64,000 bases of DNA from Blastobasis lacticolella (taxonomy: Eukaryota > Arthropoda > Insecta > Lepidoptera > Blastobasidae): NCBI GenBank assembly GCA_905147135.1, contig LR990060.1, positions 1,628,001 to 1,692,000 of the forward strand, written 5' to 3'. How positions within the stretch are numbered: the stretch's first letter is position 1; each line of letters begins with the position of its first letter. A program made the position numbers and the translations under genes. Positions 12,301 through 22,498 of the stretch are shown one piece after another. The notes under the pieces were generated by a model. The model was not told the DNA's origin. It searched no databases and saw only the letters and a program-made list of their open reading frames with translations.

Positions 12301-15300
12301 GATAAGCTGGAGTTCTGCGACATGTCGTTGGGTTCCGTACAAGGTCTTTTTATTGATGACCTGAGTGGTTCACTTGGTTAACATGCCAACAGTGCAATAA
12401 GGGTGCATGAACGTGCTACGTAGAGCTTCCGGGTTCGATTCCCGGCCGGGCAGAAATTGAAATGACGTTACGGATCTAGGTGTTGTACTCGTATGTATAA
12501 TAAAAATGTATTTAAAAAACATATAAGTACCAAACATAAATGCCATAAAATAATATTTCCAATAAAACTAGTCACACTGATACTTAATACTTTTCCTTAG
12601 TTTTATTTCAATTTAAAGTTCTCCGCCCCTAAAAAACATCCGTTTGATAGGTTTTTACGAAATGGCATAAGAGCTTGTAATAAATCCAACGAAATCACAA
12701 GGACGATATATCGAGACAATATTGTACGAAGTATGTACGGCACTCAGAAGAAAAATGGCTCTAAACACTTATTGTGGATGTACAGAGCCGAACTTGGGCA
12801 TTTAAAAATCACAAAAGTCTAGGTAAATAGCTATTAAATTTTTAACCTTCATCATTTTGGAATTAATGTCCTGGTTTTGTTCTCGAGGGCTCGGAGTCCG
12901 CCCTGAGCACGATCCAGGATTTGGTAGATCAGATATTTTCCGTGATGCGACTACCATCTGATCTCCGTGACCCAGCTTAGTAGCTGGGTCACGGAATTGA
13001 CCAGATTGGATCATGGTTATACATTTAGTCGCCTGAATGTGCAGGTTTCAGCACGATGGTTTCTCTCATCGTAAGAGCATTTTAGGCCCCAGTTAGGCTC
13101 CAATTCGAACGGGATACGGCCCTAGCCCTCTTCGCCCAGTAAAAAGCTTTTCATCCTTTTCGTTAAGAACTTTAATTTGGTTGGTGCTATATTTCACTCA
13201 GTCGGATACCAGTAGCACAGATAAAATATAACTACCAGTAGCCACCGCTACCGCTACTTCTCCTAAATTCCTCCCTGTCGCTACTCGGGCACTCGGTCCT
13301 GTAAAATAACTGCGTCTAGACAATGTTGCGAGATTTTTATGATGATTGCCATTTCGCTGAGGCATTTATCTCCAAAACTCCAGCAATTTTCTAAAGGCGA
13401 CGGTGGATTGCAATCGTTGGTAATTGAATAAGCGTAAGCCAATTCGGAATCCAATATTTTATTGTCGCCATATTTCTTTATGAATAAAAAAGGTGTCTCA
13501 CAATAATATTGAGTTACGTAAAACATCGTTTTGCGTCGTTTTGCGTAAACAAACGTCTCGCCAACAGGTTCCTCTCTACCTTGAGAAAAGAGAATAAGAG
13601 AGCAGATGCGTCAAAAATAGAGTTGGGCTCCATAGTTCCTGCTGTGCCTGATCGATGAAGCGGCATTTTGCCGCAAATTTTGCAAAAGTTTAGTTGCCGG
13701 AACTTTATCGTGAATACTTCTAACCAATGGCAAAACCAGGCGACGCGGTTTTTGTGATTAATCGATTTCAGACAGACACGATCGGGGATTTCGCTTTATA
13801 TTCGTACTCTACCTTTGTGTTAATTTTACTATTTTTTTGTTCAGTATATGTCATTGCCTATGCCCCAACTTATATTTTGACCAGTTTTATAAAATAAATA
13901 AAGCCCTACACTGTTACGAGGTCCCAAGACTGATAAACAAATTAACAATTTTTTCATTGTAGTCTGATGGCAGCGGTGATCACTTTCCATCAGGTGGCCC
14001 GCATGCTCGTTTGTCTACCGCACCGCGAGCACACGACAATTAATTCGTTAAAAATATTTTATTTGGAATGTCTGGGTGCGAACGAGATGCGTGATCAGAA
14101 GAGAAATAATAAGAAATAAGTTCTCAAATTCAAAATTTCTTACATGACAAGCTTTTATTTTAACTGCGATCTGTCAGTGTTCCTGTCAAGACAATTCAAA
14201 CGATCCCAAACTCGTTATTCTCAGACTAAATAAATAAGAAACAAAGCCGTGGCTTAGTCTGGTTGTCAATAGACCCCATCGGCTCTATTTTTGAATCGCT
14301 CGCCTCGATTCGAAGGATTTTCAATTTTGATTGCATGAAAAATATTTTTTTAATTACTATTGATAGCAATCGAAGGAGTACGGTTCAAAAATAGGGAAAA
14401 TCAACATCATGCATCAAAGTATCGAATTTTACTTGCCAAAACAAAAATTGAAAATTGTTTGAATCTAGGCGAGTGGTCTAAGGTCTAGTTTGGTTGTCAA
14501 TGTACGTGTGTGTAACCGTGTACGTAGATAAGGCATGGCGTAGTTTTGCGTGAGTCAGTAGGTACGTTGTTTGCAGGATTGTGTCTTTATTTCTTATTTG
14601 CTCTGAGAGTTTATTATTCATAGTTTAGGAGTGCCCCTGACCATCAATTAGGTGTGTAAGATTTGACTCGAATATACAAACATTGCAAGTTAAGTAAAAG
14701 CTTGTAAAAAACTGTCCCATAACTTCCTTCAAGTTCCGACTGCACTCCACTGACCCCTGAACAGTAAAACCTTAATGTTTTGTAAACAGAAAATATAAAG
14801 GCGCGTAAGGTGAGGTTTCGGCCGTAATTCTGTTTTATTGTGATCTCCTGGTCCCTTCGAAATACGACATACATGCCACCAACTTATTTGTTCAGCAGAC
14901 TAACTCGGAACTAAGGCGGTATTGTACTAAAATGAAAGATTTTGCTTTACAACTAGCGACGCCGTGAGAACAGATAACTTGGTGGCACTGCGCACGGCGC
15001 GTATTGAGATTTGTGTGTCTCAACTTTATATGAGTAGACATGTATGTACACTGTGTTAGTATCCTGTTTTTTACTTCCGTCAATTTGTAGGGTACGGTTC
15101 TTTGCTGTGTAGTTGTGTGTTGATTTCTTAAATCACATTGGCATCACCGAAAAAGTACGGTTAAAAATAGGAAAAATCCCATGTAAAATCTTGGCCATAG
15201 TAATATCTTCCCTCATCTGTTATTTAGAAAAATCCAGCATTAAACGAGCGAATATGACTCTAATAAGAAGATGCCTACTCTCAACCAGATCAAGTTTTGC

Positions 15301-16903
15301 CCAGGGAACCATATCTAATATTGACGGAGAGGGGAAAAATACCTTTTATTTGACATATAACTTGATTAAATAACAGATGGGGGTAGATTCGCTCTACGGC
15401 AACCCCATTGTTGGACGGGTGAAAATGGGCAATCCATATTTTTTTCTCTTCATCACCACAGCCCATAACAGGTCACTGCAGGACTTAGGGCCTCTCCTAC
15501 GAAAGGGGAGGTTATTGCCGTAATCTCTACGCTTGGCAGATGGCAGTGGTATAAATATAACAATGGAAAAAGCTGCTGCCTATTTTCCAGCCTAATCTAA
15601 GCAGACAGACGTCAAAGTAACCCCATTTTACGGTACATTAATAAACAAGAAAGTGGTTTTCCATTGTCATATCAATTTCCTTGTCAAAACACAAAAGGCT
15701 GACCCTAACAATACGTACTACAAGTAACTATTGAATAAGCGTTATCTAACGAAACCAGTCGAAAGCAGTTATTGAAAGTGAAAAAATTCAAAAAAAGAAC
15801 GCTGCGATCTAAATAGGCGGCAACTTGAGCGTCCATTTTGTTTTTCTTTTTTCTATTTAACCTCGTTCGCGCCAACCGCTAATAAATTGGTGGGAGAGTT
15901 TTTTTTTATTAACAGCTTACTTTCGCAGAGATAAAAAATATTTTGCGATGAAAAAGGTTTTATAACGCCGACTATCTACTCCGTGTTGAAGACCTCTTTA
16001 ACTTTTTTCTTGCTTAAATGGTTTATTAAATAAAATTACACGAATGTCGTTCTTTAGAATTGAAGTTGAGGGTTATTTAAATGATTTACAATGATTAAGT
16101 AGTTCTTTTGCAATATTGTACAGTCCCGGTCTAAAAGAGGTACTACATGTCGATCTCCCTCTTTGATCTTGGCCTGTAATTGCACCTTGTGTAACAGTGC
16201 GTAATGCATCATTACAAGGACATGAGGTCAATATAAAAATTGTCTGAAAACGATATTAGACGCCATAAATGACGTTCGTTAGTGGTTTGTGCTACCGGCA
16301 CCACTCAGCATCGTCTCAATTTTGGCTCAAAATACCTAACGTATAATATCTTTGTTACAGCTTCAAGCGAGCGACTACTCAGGCGGCTACGACTTTGGGG
16401 GGCACGGTGACAGCGGGGCCAGCGGTAATGAGGGCCACGATTTCGGGGGCCATAGCTTCGGTGGCCAAAGCTTCGGGGGCCAAAGCTTCGGGGGCCAAAG
16501 CTTCGGCGGCCATGAACTGAAGGCCCACTCTTATCCAGTCCACCAGCACGTAGAGGAAGAAACCCCTGAAACTATCAAACACTATAAAGAGGTCATCGTG
16601 CCTCTACCCAAGAACGTGGAATTCAAAATCAACCAGCCAATCCTGATCCCTGTGCCACACCCAGTGCCTATCCAAGTACCAGTGCCCAAGGCGGTCGTCA
16701 TCCCTATCATCAAGGAGGTTTCGATCCCTGTTGAGAAATCCGTGCCCTACCCCGTGGAGAGGACCGTCCATATTCCCAAGATCAAGGAAGTGCCTTTCGA
16801 GGTCATCAAGCACATCATCGTGCCCGTCGAGAAGCCTGTGCCTTTCAAAGTACCAGTATATGAAACCATAATCCACACCAAGAAGGGATCTCACAAGCTG
16901 TAA
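3353..16903 (+). CDS. Secreted Vajk-like / hypothetical cuticular protein, 3 exons
   Basis: The model joins 3353-3373, 8226-8351 and 16361-16903, all phase 0, giving 229 aa. Exon 1 (MCSVISY) joined to exon 2 (LVSSVLIASAMA) makes a classic signal peptide with cleavage after Ala-Met-Ala, residue 19. A Gln/Trp-rich stretch follows (about 20-49), then a Gly/His-rich region with four SFGGQ-type repeats (about 80-99). The C-terminal half (about 126-216) is built of Val-Pro-Val, PVEK and PVP motifs. That V/P/K pattern resembles the insect Vajk family and other low-complexity cuticle proteins; an assignment by recall, so 'Vajk-like' is tentative. No chitin-binding Rebers-Riddiford motif is seen. Introns are 4,852 and 8,009 bp, both GT-AG. 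The likely role is extracellular matrix or cuticle structure. Confidence 0.72.
3837..3859. repeat. Poly-G run (23 bp)
   Basis: A pure run of 23 G residues in intron 1 of the Vajk-like gene. Exact length is uncertain because such runs are error-prone in sequencing. Confidence 0.9.
4085..4240 (-). mobile_element. Probable LINE 3' remnant
   Basis: A C-rich stretch with 'gacc(a/g)agctagcataggcgag' and 'gctacatctctcac' resembles the block at 38030-38340. It looks like a decayed antisense non-LTR element; the family is not established. Confidence 0.35.
4486..4566 (-). mobile_element. SINE-G 3' fragment
   Basis: The antisense of the SINE-G tail: 'gcgccatctagccccaaagt' then 'gcttgtgtt'. The tRNA-Gly head is missing. 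Confidence 0.7.
4623..4746. mobile_element. Small TIR element (MITE), copy 1
   Basis: Ends AGGCGCTGCCCTAATTAGC and GCTATCCTAATTGG (reverse of the right end) form imperfect inverted repeats of about 20 bp around a 124-bp element. A second copy lies at 28967-29042. It splits a repeat that carries 'ggaaggccttggtcga' on both sides (near 4586 and 4771). Confidence 0.6.
4859..5043 (-). repeat. Tandem pair of 5S rRNA-like sequences
   Basis: On the minus strand each unit reads 'accaaagttaagc', a spacer (about 19 nt in the longer unit), then 'ctggatgggtgaccg'. These match the A-box and C-box regions and spacing of eukaryotic 5S rRNA. Units span about 4859-4952 and 4965-5043; the second lacks about 12 nt in the middle. 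Flanking 5S arms are not recognisable, so this is a 5S-derived SINE head or a pseudogene, not a functional 5S gene. Confidence 0.55.
5050..6260. other. Intron 1 sequence, nothing recognised
   Basis: AT-rich intronic DNA of the Vajk-like gene. Short ORFs (for example 5105-5341 and 6038-6244) have no family features. Confidence 0.5.
6264..6432 (+). repeat. Repeat Y copy
   Basis: 'ataaaacgaagtcgcttccc', 'tctgtccctatgt', 'gcttagatcttttaaactac' and 'gattcaagaggaaggttta' match copies at 29625, 32205 and 32934. Confidence 0.65.
6470..6660 (+). mobile_element. Retroposon 3' end
   Basis: 'ctccatggggtgggaatttg', 'gttatagaggtgtgcaacgc' and 'ggtggcccgcttgcc' are followed by an A-run. The same 3' end recurs at 46390-46715 (plus) and 54003-54352 (minus). 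Confidence 0.7.
6713..6962 (+). repeat. Repeat X copy
   Basis: 'tttgacgtgtgtatctatgg', 'tagcttccgaacggatgga' and a terminal 'gtcggttaggtta' define the family. A 138-codon ORF over it is a repeat translation, not a gene. Confidence 0.65.
8226..8351 (+). CDS. Vajk-like gene, exon 2
   Basis: Bounded by the acceptor 'tttcattacag' and the donor gtgagc at 8352. It has 42 codons encoding the rest of the signal peptide and a Gln/Trp-rich N-terminus (DQQWTPYPSVQEYQQQ). Both boundaries are phase 0. Confidence 0.8.
8529..8576. repeat. 48-bp perfect palindrome
   Basis: Left arm GAGGGGATTTTCAAATAGTA then CAAT is followed with no spacer by its exact reverse complement. A direct repeat of part of the arm (AAATAGTACAATATTG) follows at 8577-8592. 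It lies in intron 2 of the Vajk-like gene. Confidence 0.9.
8600..11249. other. Intron 2 sequence, no gene
   Basis: Intronic DNA of the Vajk-like gene. It includes a weak foldback between about 9700 and 9830 (GCACATCGG against CCGATGTGC). A 'caaagtcaaagtcaattttt' segment near 9534 resembles a LINE 3' end. No coding exon is supported. Confidence 0.5.
11250..11640. mobile_element. Foldback DNA element with long TIRs
   Basis: The left end TGTCGCAGCCGGATGGTTAA pairs with the right end (reverse complement TGTCGCAGCCAAATGGTTAA). The complementarity continues imperfectly for about 175 bp per arm, through 'gaacgatattgc' and 'gctaacc', leaving a short centre. No transposase is encoded. The outermost bases are AT-rich, so the target-site duplication is ambiguous. 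Confidence 0.8.
11895..12047 (+). mobile_element. SINE-G copy (shortened)
   Basis: 'gagtggttcagttg', 'gggttcaattcccggcc' and the tail 'ctagatggcgctgtg' are present; the middle is deleted. Confidence 0.7.
12357..12530 (+). mobile_element. SINE-G copy (3'-truncated)
   Basis: 'gacctgagtggttcac' and B box 'gggttcgattcccggccggg' are followed by 'tgtataata' and 'gtatttaaaa'. There is an insertion of about 17 nt in the anticodon-loop region. Confidence 0.75.
12848..13083 (-). mobile_element. SINE-A copy (head missing)
   Basis: Antisense body: 'gatccaggatttggtagatc', 'gaccagattggatcatggtt' and 'cgtaagagcat'. A local inverted duplication 'gtgacccagcttagtagctgggtcac' sits at about 12968-12993. It abuts a fragment of the retroposon end seen at 46390. 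Confidence 0.75.
13965..14025 (+). mobile_element. Retroposon 3' terminus
   Basis: 'gcagcggtgatcactttcca' then 'tcaggtggcccgc' is the last ~60 bp of the retroposon ends described elsewhere. Confidence 0.5.
14297..14475. mobile_element. Small TIR element (MITE)
   Basis: The left end CGCTCGCCTCGATTCGAAGG and the right-end reverse complement CACTCGCCTAGATTCAAAC extend into 'attttcaattttt' on both arms, about 32 bp of imperfect TIR. The phrase 'tggttgtcaat' occurs on both sides (about 14258 and 14492). Confidence 0.6.
15449..15605 (-). repeat. Repeat Z copy
   Basis: Antisense 'cagcccataacaggtcactg', 'ctctacgcttggcag' and 'aacaatgg' match the family; the distal end is missing. Confidence 0.6.
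16361..16903 (+). CDS. Vajk-like gene, terminal exon
   Basis: The acceptor 'tatctttgttacag' gives phase 0 at CTT. The exon encodes 180 aa and a TAA stop at 16901. It holds the Gly/His repeats and the whole V/P/K-rich domain. G+C content is clearly higher than in flanking DNA, as expected for a real exon. Confidence 0.9.
   Translation, partial: LQASDYSGGYDFGGHGDSGASGNEGHDFGGHSFGGQSFGGQSFGGQSFGGHELKAHSYPVHQHVEEETPETIKHYKEVIVPLPKNVEFKINQPILIPVPHPVPIQVPVPKAVVIPIIKEVSIPVEKSVPYPVERTVHIPKIKEVPFEVIKHIIVPVEKPVPFKVPVYETIIHTKKGSHKL
16454..16513 (+). repeat. 15-bp in-frame tandem repeat (4 units)
   Basis: Four near-identical units of AGCTTCGGNGGCCAA encode (S-F-G-G-Q/H)4 inside the terminal exon. Silent third-position differences separate the units. 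Confidence 0.9.
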
Positions 16904-17278
16904 GGCTGCCTGGATGTTTTCCGTCTGTAGTACAAATAGAAAGAAAATAATTTTAAATTCGAAAATCGAATATGGACCCAAAGGTTTTTTAATTTTCTTA
17001 TGGAACTATTCTTTCTTGCCAATTTTAAAGCTTGTATTCTAATTACTCGAAATAATTTCTTCAGCTTCGCTGAGCAATTATTTCCTTCAAAACTTCCCAT
17101 TCAAGGTCATCGTTGGATATTGTAAAGTCTATAAACTCTTATAGAGTTACAGTAGTTGTTATCGATTGTTGTTATTTGTTAAAGTCTGGTGAATGTTATT
17201 GTTATGTGTGTGCGTGCGTGTATCGAGTACCTGTTGTTTGCTAATGTTATGTTATTTAATTTTATTATTAGTGTTTTT

Positions 17279-17284
17279 AATAAA
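17279..17284 (+). terminator. Poly(A) signal, Vajk-like gene
   Basis: This is the first clear AATAAA downstream of the stop, giving a 3' UTR of roughly 390-400 nt. Confidence 0.6.
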
Positions 17285-17452
17285 AAACAGAATGTCAAAT
17301 ACCGTGTCCGATTATTTTATGTTTACGTTTCACTTCTATCTGTAAAAGGTTATAAATTAAAAACCCCATACAAAAAGTAACAAATTCGAAAGTGCCGGCC
17401 AAAATTATGATATTGTGAACATTGTTTATTAGGACAGTTCGTTTTTATATCA

Positions 17453-17526
17453 TTAAGGTGGCAAACAAGCTAACGCCCTGCCTGATGGTAAGCAGCCTAT
17501 GAACGTTTGCAATACCAAGGGCAAGC
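17453..17526 (-). mobile_element. LINE 3' end fragment
   Basis: 'aaggtggcaaacaagctaac', 'gcctgatggtaagcag' and 'gtttgcaatacca' are the antisense 3' block shared with 37210, 47900 and 63600. Confidence 0.6.
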
Positions 17527-17859
17527 TATATGTAGATACCTGAAGATCTAGCTTTACTATGATTGCAATCAAATTCTACATTTTATTGCAATAATTAAGG
17601 TAATAAACATTTTCAGAATGAAGCGTTATGTCATACTAATTACTTTTCAGGTTCTGGCCGGCACTTTCCTACGTTTTTAGTACTTTTTGGATAATTTTAA
17701 ATTGTGAACTAAAAGGGCACCCACCTCCACCCAGGGTCCTATCGCTCTCCCGGTCATATGGACCGCGTCAGACCTAATCACAGGTGAACTAAAAGGGCAA
17801 TAGAGAAAAGACGATTCCGAAACAGTACATTACATATACATTATTTACATTATTAATAT

Positions 17860-18252
17860 CCGATTACACTGGTGGGACACCGTCGTAGGGTAGCCAGCTT
17901 GTCGGTCTTTTATCGAATTTACTTCGGTGAGTGCTCCCAGGAGCTCCACAACCTTGTTCCACCATGCCCTTTTTATTATCGAACAACGAGGGGGACAAAA
18001 TATCGTCACCCATTTATGGTAGACGTCCCACCATCTCGTACTAAGCGTTTTGCATCCACATTTCTTATGCGCACTGCAAAGGACTGGAACTCTCTGCCTG
18101 AGTCATTGTTCCCTGATAAGTATAACCCCCCAAGTCTTCAAATCAAGAGTGAATAGGTATCTCCTAGGCAAGCATGCTACATCTTCGACCTCATCGTCGC
18201 TTTCCATCAGGTGAGTTAAGGTCAAAATCAAGCCTATTGAAAAAAAAAATTA
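17860..18252 (+). mobile_element. LINE RT ORF C-terminus
   Basis: The plus-strand ORF contains 'SVFYRIYFGECSQELHNLVP' and 'FLMRTAKDWNSLPESLFP', the conserved tail of a non-LTR RT. A one-base shift near 18133 then gives '...FKSRVNRYLLGKHAT'. It ends in an A-run at about 18241. It belongs to the same family as 19560, 34660, 50160 and 63340. Confidence 0.75.
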
Positions 18253-18975
18253 TACTTGAGGCGACGCCTAAGTGATTTCAACTATCAAGAAGCAATCAAG
18301 AAAAGCAATGCCTTTAACCAACCTAAGGTGAAAACTAAACTCGCTAAGTGAGTCATAACTTTATGACACCGATTTTATGACGCCCAAATACGTGGCGACA
18401 ACTTTAGCGCTGCCTAAGTCTATATGCAGCCGAGCATTACTGCCTTGTATCTGTACCTACTAATAAAATACCTTAAATACAACTGGAACCTAAAAAAGTT
18501 TAACGAGGTGAATATGTTATTCACAAATCTAGGCACCTTCCTATTTTGACAGCGTCACACTTCCTTTTCCTTATCTCTAGTAGCGAAATCAGCATGACAG
18601 TAGATAACACGAACCACAATACGTATGATTGTCCATCGCCAATTGGATTTCATTGCCCATTGTGTGACCACGCGTAATGATTTGCGCATACGCCGTCCCA
18701 TATATAGAAACCGTAATGTTCCCATACAAATCCCTTGGGTTTACTCATGCGCAAAGGATGCTAGTCCAACTTGTGATTCTACGACGAAAACATCTCGACA
18801 CACTGGAAGATAAAAATATTGCAAAGTCAACGGTTATTTGATATTCGAGTGTTGTGTTGACCAAGTATTCCTTAATCTACAATATTGTGAAAAATAGACG
18901 AAATATTTCATTTTGTCAAATGACGAAGCATTTGTAAAACGAACAAGAAAGAGCATATCTTTAATTTTTCTATAG

Positions 18976-19512
18976 TAAATATTAAATACGGCCAAAATGA
19001 AGATAAAGGTCAACCTGACATTGCTGAAAATAGTATCAAAGATACTGATTCTTCTTATACTTTTCGTGATCCTGTTCATATTATCGGCATTTTTGTACAG
19101 TGCAAGATACTGGCCAGACGTGTACAATTACATAAACGCGAATGTAACCATAAAGAGGATTCAAACAATATCGGAGCTTAATATAACAATAATAACGATC
19201 GATAGCTATACAACGGAAGGTTACTCTACTACAGACGATTTTTTCGACTCGACAACAGATTTCGACGATTTCACAGGCTCTTTCGACGACTTTTTCGACA
19301 ACAGGAAGAGAAGGGAGATTAAAATAGAAGACATGAACAGAGATTATATCGAGATGCCTAGAAAAAGCGAGATACATTATGTTTTTACCGATTTGGACGC
19401 AACGACAATCGTGAAAGATTTAGTGGATGAAGAGAAGTTGACGACCAGAAATATGGGCGATGTTGAAATGTTTAGCGTACCCCGTAATCCCGGAACAAAA
19501 TTAGAAAAACTT
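18976..19512 (+). CDS. First coding exon of a type II membrane protein (CDS from 18997)
   Basis: An acceptor 'tctttaatttttctatag' ends at 18975, suggesting a spliced 5' UTR. The ATG at 18997 has a good context (gccaaaATGA). The 172 codons comprise a short Lys-rich tail (1-11), one long hydrophobic segment (about 12-35) and an ectodomain with Thr/Asp/Phe repeats such as DFFDSTTDFDDFTGSFDDFF. A furin-like RKRR lies at 103-106 and a charged segment follows. The reading ends at donor gtaagt (19513), phase 0; read-through hits a stop within 17 codons. One N-terminal transmembrane segment with an acidic stem and a dibasic cleavage site resembles stems of type II membrane proteins. No downstream exon belonging only to it was found, so it is either incomplete or spliced to shared exons from 37072. 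No family is recognised. Confidence 0.6.
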
Positions 19513-19559
19513 GTAAGTACGTTAAATGTTTATTTACTATTTTTTAACCTTAATTTTTT

Positions 19560-19870
19560 ATGATAAACTAGTGAGGCATTTGTAAGGGAGGGATGGGAGG
19601 CGACGAATGTGGCCGAAGGTGAAGCATGTCTATCCAGAATCAGCCTGTTCACTCTGGCCTTGAAGGAGTCTAGGTTGTTTTGTTCGGGGAACACACTAGC
19701 AGGCAAAGTGTTCCACTCCAACATTAGAAAGGTCGAGCCAAAACAGTTCGTGTGTGTAGTTGGTTTATCTACTACAAGAGGATGGAACGGCTGTTGGTCT
19801 CTTGTGCCCCGAAGGCGGAAAGGAAGCGACTAAATTTGATCCTTGAAATGCAGCCTGTAGCACGCGCAAC
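19560..19870 (-). mobile_element. LINE RT ORF C-terminus
   Basis: Minus-strand 'FGSTFLMLEWNTLPASVFPE' followed by 'SFKARVNRLILDRHA' is the RT tail. It lies less than 50 bp after the donor of the membrane-protein exon. Confidence 0.75.
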
Positions 19871-20309
19871 CCTACGGAGATATTCAGGGCTCTGCAGTTT
19901 GCAGCTCTATATCACCTATAACCTTAAATGAACATAAGTATAGATACCTAAAGCAGAGATCGATAGGACCTCGAGTTGTAACCACGTCCGTGGGACGGCT
20001 CTCCATGAGATAGACGGATGAGCTGGTTTACCAGAGAACGTTTGTTCGTGGGAACCGATGAATGCAGGAATCACAAAGTCAATCGGAAGACGTGGAAGGA
20101 CGTCTAAGTAATATGTCTATCAGTGGACGTACTGCGGCAATGATGTTGACGGTGACATGATAAGCTTTCCTATTAGCTATTCAGATTTCAGACACAGAAC
20201 AGAAACAAATTTACCTACTCAGAGAGATATCAAAGAAAAAACGTACCTCAAAGAGTAGACTTATCCAGAGAAAAAAGAACATCATCATCTAATTATAATA
20301 AATGAAAAT

Positions 20310-20657
20310 AATCATTTTGGCGTTAATGTCCCGGTTGTGCTCTCGCGCACGAGGGCCCGGGGGCCGCCTTGATCATGATCCTGGATTTGGTAGGTCAGGT
20401 AATTACAGTGGAGCGACTGCCATCTGACCTCCATGACCCTGCTACCAGGGGAACCTGACCAGATTGGATAATGGTTAAACATCCGTTAAACAATGTGCAG
20501 GTTTCATCACGATGTTTTCCCTCACCGTAAGAGCATCGGTTAGTATTCAACTAATGTACATAACCCAGAAAACAGCCATTGGTACATGGCCGGAGCGGGA
20601 TTCGATCCCGGGACCTCTGGCTTACGAGTCGTATACTCTAACCGCTCGGCCACCGAC
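20310..20657 (-). mobile_element. SINE-A, near full length
   Basis: In antisense order: tail 'ggcgttaatgtcccggttgt', body, B box complement 'gggattcgatcccgggacc', A box complement 'accgctcggccacc'. There is a CAT-repeat at the 3' edge. Confidence 0.85.
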
Positions 20658-20689
20658 GATCATCATCTAACTATATATGATTTAAATAG

Positions 20690-22000
20690 CGTCAGTTTTA
20701 GGGGTTTGTATTACTTTTTCTGATGGCTCCAAAACGGGAAAGGCAAATACGGTAACACATGTAAAAACAATACTATAAAAAATATTAATATCACTAACAA
20801 TTTCGAAACGCGAAATTCGCAATGCTTTATACATTCGACCTTCACTATGTGTTATTAAAAATGTCTGTCTTTTGTTAGTTTAACGATCGGAGACTTGCAA
20901 CACCTATAATTATGTGTGAAAAAAGTGGGTGTCGTAATTTTAGAGATAAATATCACGACTGGATCGTAGTGAAATAGTTGATGGTTAATTTTTTTGTGTG
21001 ACGCCTTTATAGTTATTAGGTAATTGTGTAAACATTCCGGAATTTGGGGAAGTACTGATCCAAGATTATAAGTATGAGTGCTAAAGTTGGCGCAAAGAAT
21101 ATTTGCGTTATTTGGCATGGCACATCAATGGATGTGGACCTAGCAACCAGGAATGATTTCCAAGTCGAAACTCTCTAACCCAATTTTAATATAAAAATAT
21201 TCTTAATAGTAAACACACATCCGATGCTCTATAAGTTAAATAGAATTGTATCAGAATCACAGTTTTATTATACTAAACATTCAACAAACATTTTGTCAAA
21301 GAATCATAAAGGCTCGCCTAGTTCGTATGATAATAGAAAAGCGCATTTCACCGAATGGATGACGTAGGAAATCTCGAGTTACTTATACTGCTCAAATAAT
21401 AGTGTATTAGATAATTGCACTATTTATTATTAGCAGTTAAGTAGAACAGTGAAGTTTAGTTTCTTGTATTTGTTGCGGTGACTTGTTTGAAAAAAAAACC
21501 TATAAGGTATCTCGATTTATTTAAGACATTAAAGAAATCATGATAGATAAACATGTATTCCTAAAATGTGTCAAATAGTTTCAAGTTGAGTTTTCTCTGT
21601 TGTAATCTTCTTATTCTTGTTTCTCTTGCTTAAGCTTCAAGTAGTTGTTGACATCATCAGGTTAGTGAATTTCTAATCTTACAACTCTGATTTAAACGTT
21701 CAGTTGTTGTCAAATTAGAAAGTCACCACCCCAAGAATAGAATTTTATCTTTTTATCTTCTCGGCGACTATTATTCAGTTATTAATCAGCTAATATGATC
21801 AGAAGGATTGCCTTTACTTCTAGGCGATTAGCAATCCAGCGAGCGGGGCAACGCAGCTAGCATTCTACCCGCTTTCCGGGGAGCTGGGACAAATTTTTAA
21901 ACTATTAAAGATAAATAAAATAAAATAATTTACTTATAAAGATATTTAGATAAAAAATAAACAACAGGAAAATCGAAAGTAACACGAATTTAACGTATTT
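20690..22000. other. AT-rich DNA; one LINE scrap
   Basis: No exon is supported. At about 21815-21895 'attagcaatccagcgagcgg' then 'ggcaacgcagct' resembles the C-terminal RT block better seen at 51960-52320. Confidence 0.45.
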
Positions 22001-22498
22001 AAGAAACGTATGTTACACGAATTTACAAAACTGTATAGTTTCGCAGATTTTTAGTTTTTTACTTCGTCGCTTCGTTATGTTACAGGATTTCCATTACATA
22101 ATTGTTAAATTGACGTTGTGACGTAGTAACTGATGCTTTATGCCTAAAATCTAAGTTTAAACTGTTCAACTCGAGGCAAAATATGCCCCTAGATCAAAAT
22201 TATGAAGTGAATCGTGGCAGCATTTCGTGGTCAAACGCCTAGTCATAACACATGAGCAAAAACAGGTAGCTAATCTTTTTATAATATTTTATTCTCCACT
22301 TATCTTTTTGATTTCTATAAATAGCAGAGATCCTACACGTAAAAACTCACTTTCTGTCGTCCAACCTTGTTACAATTAGTGATTGTTGCTGTTACTACTA
22401 TAACGTCGTAGACGTTATACCGTCACAACGTCAATTTAGCCATACATAGCGCAGCGAAGTCATTAAAGTTTTGTAAATTGGCGTAACATATGTTTCTT
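22001..22498. mobile_element. Foldback element, about 500 bp
   Basis: The left end AAGAAACGTATGTTACACGA and the right-end reverse complement AAGAAACATATGTTACGCCA continue into 'aatttacaaaac', 'cttcg(t/c)(c/t)gc' and 'aaattgacgttgtgacg'. The arms are about 110-140 bp with indels. No ORF is present. Confidence 0.75.

Noticed and set aside
16379..16981. Minus-strand ORFs of 67 and 125 codons
   Set aside because: They lie opposite the cuticle-gene terminal exon and mirror its repetitive codons.
19513..19563. Continuation of the membrane-protein ORF to its stop
   Set aside because: The extra residues are AT-rich intron-like sequence after a strong gtaagt donor.
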